From: Pseudomonadota bacterium
GTDB lineage: Bacteria; Pseudomonadota; Alphaproteobacteria; Rhizobiales; Kaistiaceae
Assembly: GCA_023391905.1 (NCBI GenBank)
Contig: JAEWAD010000164.1
Location: forward strand, 1-5,369
Length of the DNA stretch: 5,369 nt
Reading direction: 5' to 3'
Position 1 is the first letter of the stretch, and each line of letters begins with the position of its first letter. The position numbers were made by a program, and so were the translations under genes. Below are positions 1 through 5,369 of this stretch, one piece after another. Under the pieces are notes generated by a model. That model was not told where the DNA came from. It did no database searches and was given only the letters and a program-made list of their open reading frames with translations.

Positions 1-279
1 CGGCAGGACCCGGCGCTGTTCTGGACGCTGACGCTGCGCGAGATCGGCGTGATCCTTTCGGCTTCGGCGGAAAGGGAGCGCCGCGACCACAATGATCGCG
101 CCTGGCAGGCGCACACCACGGCCTATCTCGCCTCCTATCACCCGCGGAAGCCGGCCGAATTCCCGAAACTCGCCAAGCTCCAGATGTCGGCCAAGGCTGA
201 TCGCCGACGCGCGCCGGCAAAGCACCGCTGGGAGGACGATTTCGCCATGATGCAAGCCTGGACCCAAGGACACAGCTGA
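1..279 (+). CDS. Small phage tail protein, 3' part only (possible tail assembly chaperone)
   Basis: The frame is open from the first base to a TGA at 277-279, so the start lies outside the window and 92 C-terminal residues are visible. A GTG at 49 could be an internal start, but the residues before it (DPALFWTLTLREIGVIL) look like real protein. The pattern of a FW pair followed by an LTxREI helix is what I associate with small proteins encoded just before tape measure genes in proteobacterial phages. The rest is hydrophilic and charged (ERERRDHNDRAW, then a lysine/arginine-rich stretch), ending in a WEDDFAMMQAW segment. It has no cysteine, signal peptide or membrane segment. In many siphophages this slot encodes a tail assembly chaperone, often made by a programmed frameshift (lambda G/GT), which coats the tape measure protein before tube assembly. 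That role is inferred from position and style. The stop overlaps the tape measure start by one base, suggesting coupled translation. Confidence 0.72.
   Translation, partial: RQDPALFWTLTLREIGVILSASAERERRDHNDRAWQAHTTAYLASYHPRKPAEFPKLAKLQMSAKADRRRAPAKHRWEDDFAMMQAWTQGHS
266..270 (+). promoter_or_regulatory. Ribosome binding site for the tape measure gene
   Basis: AAGGA lies 8 bases before the ATG at 279. It is inside the 3' end of the preceding ORF and supports ATG 279 as the true start, just as that ORF terminates (TGATG at 277-281). Confidence 0.7.
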
Positions 280-2594
280 TGGCTGGATCGATCATCGGTG
301 CGCTGCGCGTCGTGCTCGGCATGGACAGTGCTGAGTTCCAGTCCGGCGCCGACAAGGCGAAGACGGAGATGGCTGGCATCGGCAAGGCGGCCGAGAACAT
401 GGGCAAGGTGGTCGGCGCTGCCGTCGGCGCGCTGGCCGCCGCCTTCGCGCTTCGTGAGCTGGGCGGGCTCGCCGACACCTGGTCGGAGCTGAACGCCCGC
501 GTCAAGAACGCGACCGGTTCCATGGAAGCCGGTGCGGCGACGATGGGCCGCCTGCAGGAGATGGCGCGGCGGACCTATTCGTCGATCACCCAGACCACCG
601 AGGCCTTTCTGCGCAACTCCACCGCGCTGTCGGCGATGGGCTACAGCACGACGCAGCAGCTCGACCTGGTCGAGACGCTGAACAACGCCCTCGTCGTCTC
701 GGCGACGAAGGGCGAGCGCGCCGCCTCGGTGATGGATGCGTGGTCGAAGGCGATGGCGACCGGCAATCTCGCCGGCGACGACCTCAACACGGTCATCGCC
801 GGCAGCGACCGGTTGGCTAAGGCGCTCGCCGATTCCATGGGGATCAACGTCAATCAACTCCGCGCCTATGGAGCGGAGGGCAAGATCACCCGCGACGTGA
901 TGTATGGCGTCACCTCGCAGCTGACGCAGTTGCGCGAGGAAGCCGACGCCATGCCGGCGACGATCGGCGACGGCATGCTGCTGATCAAGGACGCATTCCT
1001 CGTCCTCGTCGGCAGTCTGGACCAGGCGCTCGGCGCATCCTCCTCCTTCGGCGCGATGCTGGTTCGGCTCGGCGACGGCATCCGTTCCATGGGCGATGTG
1101 CTGGTTACAGCGGTGCAAATCCTGAGCGGCATGATGGCGCCGGCGCTGGAGCTGGTCGCGGGTTATGGCGACGTGCTGAGCAAGGCCTTCATGGTCGTCG
1201 GTGCCACCATCGTCGCGGCGTTCGGGCCGACGGCGCTCGCCGCGGTGACGACGTTGTCGACCGCGATCGGCAGCACGATGGTCGGCGCGGTGCGCGCGCT
1301 ATCCGTGGCGATGATGGCCAACCCGCTCGGACTGCTGGTCGGCGCGATCGCGGCGGTGGTGGCGGCCGTCTATCTGTTCCGGGACGAGATCAGCAACGTC
1401 ATCGGAACCGATGTCCTGCAGCTGATCAAGGATGCGACCAACTCGATCCTCGGCGCCTTCGTCGGCGCCTTCAAGGCGATCGGGGTGGTCTGGGCCAAGC
1501 TTCCACAGGTGCTTGGCGACATCGTTTTGTCGACGGTCAACAAGGTGATCGAAGGCATTGAGACAATGATCAACAAGTCGATCAGCGGCATCAACAGCCT
1601 GATCGAACTCGCCAATGCCGCGCTCGACAAGATCGGCGTGAAGCTCGGCACGCTCGGCAAGGTCGAGATGGGCCGGGTCGAAAACCCCAATGCCGGCGCC
1701 GCCGATACCACCTGGCAGGATGCCAGTGGCGTCATGTCGGCCAGCATGAACGTCGACTATGTCTCGGCGCTCAAGACGTCGCTCACGGCTGCGGGCGACT
1801 GGATCGGCAGCTTCCGCGAGAGCACGGTCGCCGCTTCGGAGGCGGTGACCGGCCTCAACCAGAATATCGCCGGCACCGGCGAGGCCGCGGGCGGCGCCGG
1901 GCAGAAGGCGCGCGACGAGATGCAGCGGTCGCTCGAGGCGCTGCGCGCGGCGCTGATGACCGAGGAAGAGGCCGAGATGGCGAGCTACGCCAAGCGCCTC
2001 GAGGACATTCAGACCTTCTATGAGGCTGGCCTGATCCAGAAGGCGGAATATGACGACCTGATGGAGCGGGCACATTCCGAGCACACCGACCGCATGGCCG
2101 AGATCACCCGGCGCGGTGTCGAGGAAGAGGCGCGGTTGCGCGAGCAGACCATCGGCTACGCGGCGGATGTGATGGGCTCGATTGGCTCGATCATGGAATC
2201 GATGGGCGACAAGAACTTCGCCGCGGCCAAGGCCTTCGCGCTCGGAGAGGCCGTCATCAATACAGCGCTCGGTGTCACCAAGGCCCTCGGCCAAGGCGGC
2301 ATGCTGGGCTTTGCCGGCGCCGCAGCCGTGGCAGCCGCCGGCGCGGCGCAGATCGCAACCATTCTGAGCGCGCGCAAGGGCTCGTCGAGCCGCCCGAGCG
2401 TGCGCTCGGCAAGCAAGGGAACGACGCCCGCCTCGGGCGGTAGCGGTGGCACGGCGGCCCAGCCGGTGCAGCAACAGTCCGTCATGATCAAGCTCGAGGG
2501 CGAGAGCTATTCGAAGCAGTCCGTCGAGGAGCTGATCGCGACCCTGCGGGACGCGCAGAAGGACGGCCACCAGCTTCTGATCAGCACGGCCTGA
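279..2594 (+). CDS. Phage tail tape measure protein
   Basis: This 771-residue protein is a tail length ruler: it lies inside the growing tail tube and is released at infection. Residues 1-30 (GALRVVLGMDSAEF then QSGADKAKTEM) match the usual opening of tape measure proteins. Residues ~65-230 fit the conserved tape measure N-terminal domain, with the motifs RRTYSSITQTTEAF (~98-110), LNNALVVSATKG (~134-145), GDDLNTVIAGSDRLAKALAD (~166-185), LRAYGAEGKIT (~194-204) and MPATIGDG (~225-232). Hydrophobic stretches lie at ~43-58 and ~305-367, the latter with the typical MANPLGLLVGAIAAVVAAVY. An amphipathic, coiled-coil-prone region spans ~545-625. A second hydrophobic, Ala/Gly-rich block (~650-697) ends in AAGAAQIATIL, a common tape measure ending, followed by a Ser/Gly/Gln-rich linker (~700-734) and a ~37-residue charged tail. 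No cysteine and no peptidase or lysozyme motif is visible. ATG 279 is chosen for its AAGGA site and overlap with the upstream stop. Length is on the modest side for the family. Confidence 0.95.
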   Translation: MAGSIIGALRVVLGMDSAEFQSGADKAKTEMAGIGKAAENMGKVVGAAVGALAAAFALRELGGLADTWSELNARVKNATGSMEAGAATMGRLQEMARRTYSSITQTTEAFLRNSTALSAMGYSTTQQLDLVETLNNALVVSATKGERAASVMDAWSKAMATGNLAGDDLNTVIAGSDRLAKALADSMGINVNQLRAYGAEGKITRDVMYGVTSQLTQLREEADAMPATIGDGMLLIKDAFLVLVGSLDQALGASSSFGAMLVRLGDGIRSMGDVLVTAVQILSGMMAPALELVAGYGDVLSKAFMVVGATIVAAFGPTALAAVTTLSTAIGSTMVGAVRALSVAMMANPLGLLVGAIAAVVAAVYLFRDEISNVIGTDVLQLIKDATNSILGAFVGAFKAIGVVWAKLPQVLGDIVLSTVNKVIEGIETMINKSISGINSLIELANAALDKIGVKLGTLGKVEMGRVENPNAGAADTTWQDASGVMSASMNVDYVSALKTSLTAAGDWIGSFRESTVAASEAVTGLNQNIAGTGEAAGGAGQKARDEMQRSLEALRAALMTEEEAEMASYAKRLEDIQTFYEAGLIQKAEYDDLMERAHSEHTDRMAEITRRGVEEEARLREQTIGYAADVMGSIGSIMESMGDKNFAAAKAFALGEAVINTALGVTKALGQGGMLGFAGAAAVAAAGAAQIATILSARKGSSSRPSVRSASKGTTPASGGSGGTAAQPVQQQSVMIKLEGESYSKQSVEELIATLRDAQKDGHQLLISTA

Positions 2595-2595
2595 C

Positions 2596-2600
2596 GGGAA
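2596..2600 (+). promoter_or_regulatory. Weak ribosome binding site for the 275-residue tail protein
   Basis: GGGAA sits 9 bases before the ATG at 2610, inside the 15-base gap after the tape measure stop. It is a poor match to the consensus, so translation here may depend partly on ribosomes finishing the tape measure gene. Confidence 0.45.
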
Positions 2601-2609
2601 CAGACCAGC

Positions 2610-3437
2610 ATGGCAATCGTCATTACGCGCGGCGTCGTCCTCGCCGCCTCCGCGGAGGAGATCGGCGGCAACGCGCCCCTGATCGGCTGGCAGAACCTCG
2701 TCGGGCGGTCGGGTGTTGCCGCGACCTCGGAGGCGGCCGGCTATCCGGCGTCCAACCTCGCCAATCCGTCGACCGCGCTGTTCTGGAAGGCGACGGGGAC
2801 GGCGACGCAATATCTGACCGTCGACCTGAGCGGTGTCGACACCGTCGACTATGTCGGCATCGCGCGCCACAATCTCGGCTCTGGCGGCACGTCGGTCTCC
2901 GTCGAGGTCGACGATCCCGACAATCCGGGTTCATGGCTCGAGGTAGCGGCAAGCCTGCTGCTTCCGGATGACGGGCCGGCGCTGATCCGCTTCGACCCGG
3001 TCTCGCCGCTTCAGCTACGCGTCAAGCTGCAACCGGCCGCGGTTGTACCGGCCGTCACCGTTCTCTATGTCGGTTCGCTGCTGGTCCTGCCGCGCGGGCT
3101 TCAGCCCGGCCATGTGCCGCTGCCCTTCGCCGCCAGCGACGAAATCGTCACCGGCCAGGCCGAGAGCGGCGATTTTCTCGGCCGGATCGTCACCAAGCAG
3201 GCGCTCACGACTTCGGTCTCGATCATCGCGCTCGACTATGACTGGTTCCGGCAGCACATGGCCGCCTTCGTCCGGGTCGCCCGCACGACGCCCTTCTTCT
3301 TCGCCTGGATGCCGGAGAGCTTTCCAAACGAGGTCGGCTTCGCCTGGCTCAACAATGACGTTCGGCCGGAGCTTCAGGCGGTGCAGAGCGGCTTCATCGT
3401 CTCGCTCAATCTCGATCTCGGAGCCGTCACGCTATGA
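2610..3437 (+). CDS. Phage tail-tip protein with jelly-roll N-terminal half (gpM/Dit position)
   Basis: This 275-residue protein lies between the tape measure and hub genes, where lambda has gpM and Gram-positive siphophages have Dit, so a role at the distal tail is likely. Residues ~43-160 look like a galactose-binding (discoidin-like) jelly roll: a GYPASNLANPST start, FWKATG, a YLTVDL strand (~68-73), VDYVGIARHNLGSGG (~79-93), then WLEVAA and LRVKL strands. Residues ~170-275 form a second part, with FAASDEIVTGQAESGDFLGR (~173-192), a conserved-looking ALDYDWFRQHM (~207-217), TTPFFFAWMPESFPNEVGFAW (~227-247, aromatic-rich) and a closing beta-like FIVSLNLDL. This two-part pattern resembles proteins annotated simply as phage tail protein in proteobacterial prophages. 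No cysteine, signal peptide or catalytic motif is visible. The stop overlaps the next start (ATGA at 3434-3437). The tail assignment is firm; the Dit/gpM equivalence and any sugar binding are inference. Confidence 0.85.
   Translation: MAIVITRGVVLAASAEEIGGNAPLIGWQNLVGRSGVAATSEAAGYPASNLANPSTALFWKATGTATQYLTVDLSGVDTVDYVGIARHNLGSGGTSVSVEVDDPDNPGSWLEVAASLLLPDDGPALIRFDPVSPLQLRVKLQPAAVVPAVTVLYVGSLLVLPRGLQPGHVPLPFAASDEIVTGQAESGDFLGRIVTKQALTTSVSIIALDYDWFRQHMAAFVRVARTTPFFFAWMPESFPNEVGFAWLNNDVRPELQAVQSGFIVSLNLDLGAVTL
3420..3423 (+). promoter_or_regulatory. Ribosome binding site for the hub gene
   Basis: GGAG, within CGGAG at 3419-3423, lies 10 bases before ATG 3434, inside the 3' end of the preceding gene. 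With the 4-base ATGA overlap it supports this start and translational coupling. Confidence 0.6.
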
Positions 3438-5369
3438 AGGCCCTGACCTTCGTCGAGATCGACGTCGACACGTGCAGCCTGAGCTATGGCGTCGGCGCCT
3501 GCACGGCGACGCTCGCTGGCCCGACGCCGACCGGCACGCATAAATGCTTCAACACGAAGGCGACTTGCCAGGCTCGGGCGGCCTTCGCCAATGCGCCCGT
3601 CACGCTGCGATTCGCCGTTGGCACCGGATATCTCGCCGAATCCGGCATCGAGGCGATCGGCTGCGTTGAAAATGTCGCCCTCGAGGCCGGCACCATCTCG
3701 CTTGGCGAAAACCTCGGCACGCGCTCGTCGCTGACGGTCACCTTCTCGGATTTCCGCTGGTCGGATACCGGCCCCGGCTTCGACAAGTATGTCGCCGAGC
3801 GGCCCTATGATCCGTTCAAGCAGGGTACCTTCTGGGGGAAGTTCCGGGCGCGTCAGCCCTTTCTGCGCGGCCGGCCCATCCGGCTGATCCGCGGCTTCCT
3901 CGGCCAGACGCTGGCCGAGATGGAGACGCGTCATTTCATCATGGAAAGCTTCGACGGACCGTCGCGCGACGGTCGCTATTCGATCACCGCGAAAGACGCG
4001 CTGAAGATGGCGGACGGCGACCGGGCGCAGGCACCGAAGCTTTCGAACGGCTTCCTCGTCGCCGCGCTCACGACATCGTCGACTTCGGCGACCCTGTCGC
4101 CGGCCGGAATCGGTAACCTCGAATATCCGGCCTCCGGTCTGGTGGCGATCGGCGGCAAGGAGATCTGTTCTTTCACGCGGTCGGGAGACACGCTGACGCT
4201 CGTCCGCGCCCGCAACAACACCGTGGCCGTGGCGCATGACGCGCAGGACCGGGTGCAGCTATGTCTCTCCTATGTCGGTCAGGATCCGGCCGACATCATC
4301 CGGGACCTGTTCGTCAACTATGCCGCGGTGCCGACCGCCTATATCGACCTGACCGCCTGGAAGGCCGAGACCGAGAACTTCCTGAAGCGGCTCTATAGCG
4401 CCGTCCTGGCCGAGCCGACATCGGTCAACGCGCTCGTCGCCGAACTGGTGCAGCAGGCGGCACTCGCGGTCTGGTGGGATGATGCCGGCCGCAAGATCCG
4501 CCTGCAGGTCCTGCGCAAGATCAGCACGACGGCGTCGCGCTTCGACGAGCGCAACGTGATGGCGGGATCGCTCAAGATCGCCGAGCAGCCGGACAAGCGG
4601 ATCTCGCAGGTATGGACCTATTTCGGGCAGATCAACCCACTCCGGAAGGTCGACGACGCCGACAACTACCGCTCCTCGGCGCTGACGGTGAACCTGGAAC
4701 GCCAGGCGGACTACGGCACGCCGGCGATCAAGCGGATCTTTGCGCGATGGATTCCGGCCTTCGGGCGACAGGTGGCGCTGCGGGCGAATGCGATCCAGAT
4801 GGGCCGGTTTCTCGATGCACCGCGCAAGTTCGCTTTTGACGTCTTTCGCGACCCGAACGGCATCGTGCCGGTGCCGGGGCAGGGCTATCGCCTCGAGGGG
4901 AGCCCGATGCAAACCGACATTGGCGAACTCGAGGATGTGCCGATCCAGATCACGCGGCTGCAGCCGGGCGACGCCTTGTTCTCCGTAGAGGCTGAAGAGG
5001 TGCTGTTTGCGGCGATCGATGACGGCGGCCCCGGCGACGACGGGCGCGTGCTGATCATCGACGCGAACACGCTGAACTTCAACTGGCGTGCCGCTTACGA
5101 CCAGATCTATCCGACGCCGGTGTCGGGAGACGAAGTCGTCTGCATCGTCGAGACCGGCGTGATCGTCGGATCGTCGGATACCGCGGTTCCGGCCTTCGCT
5201 GTGGGCTCGTGGCCGTCAGGAGTCGCTCTGAAGCTAGTCCTGCGCGGGCGCGTTCAGGGCGCTGGCGGCAACGGCGGCGACGCGACCAACGGCCTGCGCC
5301 TTCCCGGCAAGCCCGGCGGAGGAGCGCTCTATACGCGGTCGCCGATCGCGATCGAGGCCGCCGCCGGAC
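3434..5369 (+). CDS. Phage tail-tip/hub protein (gpL- and gpJ-like), 3' end beyond the window
   Basis: The frame stays open from ATG 3434 to the right edge, giving 645 residues with the C-terminus missing. It likely forms the central tail tip and carries the host-contacting region. Regions: (a) residues ~8-52 have cysteines at 14, 23, 38 and 45, as in the iron-sulfur module of lambda gpL; (b) ~60-200 are tail-tip-like, with LESFDGP-type sequence near 170 and DALKMADGDRAQAPKLSNG at ~188-206; (c) ~206-278 look like a small beta-rich insert with VAIGGKEICSFTRSGDTLTL; (d) ~282-360 resemble the gpJ/Tal hub core, with DPADIIRDLFVNYAAVP, then LAEPTSVNALVAELVQQAAL and VWWDDAGRKIRL; (e) ~360-530 are further hub sequence with QVWTYFGQINP at ~392-402; (f) from ~604 the sequence turns glycine-rich (GAGGNGG, GKPGGG). 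All eight cysteines of the window are here (also 77, 245, 277, 570). The start is set by the ATGA overlap and the GGAG site. The tail-tip role is well supported; domain limits are approximate. Confidence 0.88.
   Translation, partial: MKALTFVEIDVDTCSLSYGVGACTATLAGPTPTGTHKCFNTKATCQARAAFANAPVTLRFAVGTGYLAESGIEAIGCVENVALEAGTISLGENLGTRSSLTVTFSDFRWSDTGPGFDKYVAERPYDPFKQGTFWGKFRARQPFLRGRPIRLIRGFLGQTLAEMETRHFIMESFDGPSRDGRYSITAKDALKMADGDRAQAPKLSNGFLVAALTTSSTSATLSPAGIGNLEYPASGLVAIGGKEICSFTRSGDTLTLVRARNNTVAVAHDAQDRVQLCLSYVGQDPADIIRDLFVNYAAVPTAYIDLTAWKAETENFLKRLYSAVLAEPTSVNALVAELVQQAALAVWWDDAGRKIRLQVLRKISTTASRFDERNVMAGSLKIAEQPDKRISQVWTYFGQINPLRKVDDADNYRSSALTVNLERQADYGTPAIKRIFARWIPAFGRQVALRANAIQMGRFLDAPRKFAFDVFRDPNGIVPVPGQGYRLEGSPMQTDIGELEDVPIQITRLQPGDALFSVEAEEVLFAAIDDGGPGDDGRVLIIDANTLNFNWRAAYDQIYPTPVSGDEVVCIVETGVIVGSSDTAVPAFAVGSWPSGVALKLVLRGRVQGAGGNGGDATNGLRLPGKPGGGALYTRSPIAIEAAAG
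3473..3568 (+). other. Four-cysteine motif, candidate [4Fe-4S] site of lambda gpL type
   Basis: Within the hub gene, codons 14 to 45 give CX8C-X14-CX6C: CSLSYGVGAC, then KCFNTKATC followed by QARAAF. Lambda gpL binds a [4Fe-4S] cluster at the tail tip through C-terminal cysteines that I recall as having the same outer spacings (CX8C and CX6C) and a following C-x-x-R. The spacing is seen directly; cluster binding is inference. A disulfide or zinc site would be the alternatives. Confidence 0.5.
5231..5369 (+). other. Start of a glycine-rich adhesin-like segment in the hub protein
   Basis: Residues 600-645 of the hub protein read LKLVLRGRVQGAGGNGGDA, then LPGKPGGGALYTRSPIAIEAAAG. A beta strand leading into GxGGxGG, a GxPGGGAL turn, and a further strand are typical of glycine-rich phage adhesin regions such as the polyglycine type II sandwich of T-even-like Gp38 adhesins. 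Only the first turns are in the window, so its extent and the receptor are unknown. Confidence 0.5.

Noticed and set aside
138..1118. Open frame of 326 codons on the - strand
   Set aside because: It is a GC-driven shadow of the tape measure 5' half, with biased composition and no recognisable motif.
1191..1379. Hydrophobic stretch of the tape measure considered as evidence of a membrane transporter
   Set aside because: Such hydrophobic blocks are usual in tape measure proteins, and the surrounding motifs and gene order fit that family.
1453..1474. Short direct repeat of GGCGCCTTC
   Set aside because: It is only two copies and is explained by the protein sequence AFVGAF with the same codons.
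2595..2609. Intergenic gap checked for a promoter or terminator
   Set aside because: The 15 bases are too short and contain no hairpin or T-run; they hold only the weak ribosome binding site.
2819..2852. Three closely spaced GTCGAC hexamers
   Set aside because: They encode repeated Val-Asp pairs with the preferred codons of this genome; spacing is irregular and nothing suggests a binding-site array.
1299..2870. Long open frame of 523 codons on the - strand, antisense to the tape measure gene
   Set aside because: Its translation is arginine-, aspartate- and histidine-rich with no recognisable family, and it crosses a gene junction. It follows from the high-GC third positions of the sense genes.
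3043..3543. + strand frame of 166 codons spanning the 275-residue protein and hub junction
   Set aside because: Its serine/arginine/proline-rich translation is typical of an out-of-frame reading in high-GC DNA, and it spans two real coding regions.
3374..4237. Open frame of 287 codons on the - strand over the hub gene
   Set aside because: It has arginine-rich shadow composition and covers the well-supported sense gene; there is no separate ribosome binding site or family resemblance.

Overview
The window is a stretch of tail-morphogenesis genes from a long-tailed (siphovirus-type) phage or prophage. All genes run on the + strand and the DNA is essentially all coding. The high GC content, strong preference for G/C at third codon positions and protein style suggest an alphaproteobacterial host, perhaps of the Rhizobiales. 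That host call is inference: there is no host gene, integrase or attachment site here. The sequence cannot say whether this is an integrated prophage or a free phage genome.

Layout: (1) bases 1-279 hold the 3' end of a small ORF cut by the window edge, in the place where siphophages keep a tail assembly chaperone. (2) Bases 279-2594 encode a 771-residue tape measure protein, which sets tail length. (3) Bases 2610-3437 encode a 275-residue tail-tip protein with a probable jelly-roll (discoidin-like) N-terminal half, in the slot held by gpM in lambda or Dit in Gram-positive siphophages. (4) From base 3434 past the right edge runs a large tail-tip/hub protein, with at least 645 residues visible. 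It starts with a four-cysteine motif whose outer spacings match the [4Fe-4S] motif of lambda gpL, continues with gpJ/Tal-like hub sequence, and enters a glycine-rich adhesin-like segment as the window ends.

The genes look like one translationally coupled operon: a 1-base overlap (TGATG), a 15-base gap, then a 4-base overlap (ATGA). No promoter, terminator, RNA gene, mobile element or CRISPR array is visible. Together the products would chaperone and measure the tail tube, close its tip and carry the host-contacting part.

The point most worth following up is the hub protein. It appears to combine a gpL-like iron-sulfur module, a gpJ-like hub and the beginning of a glycine-rich receptor-binding region in one chain. 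All eight cysteines encoded by the genes in this window are in this protein.
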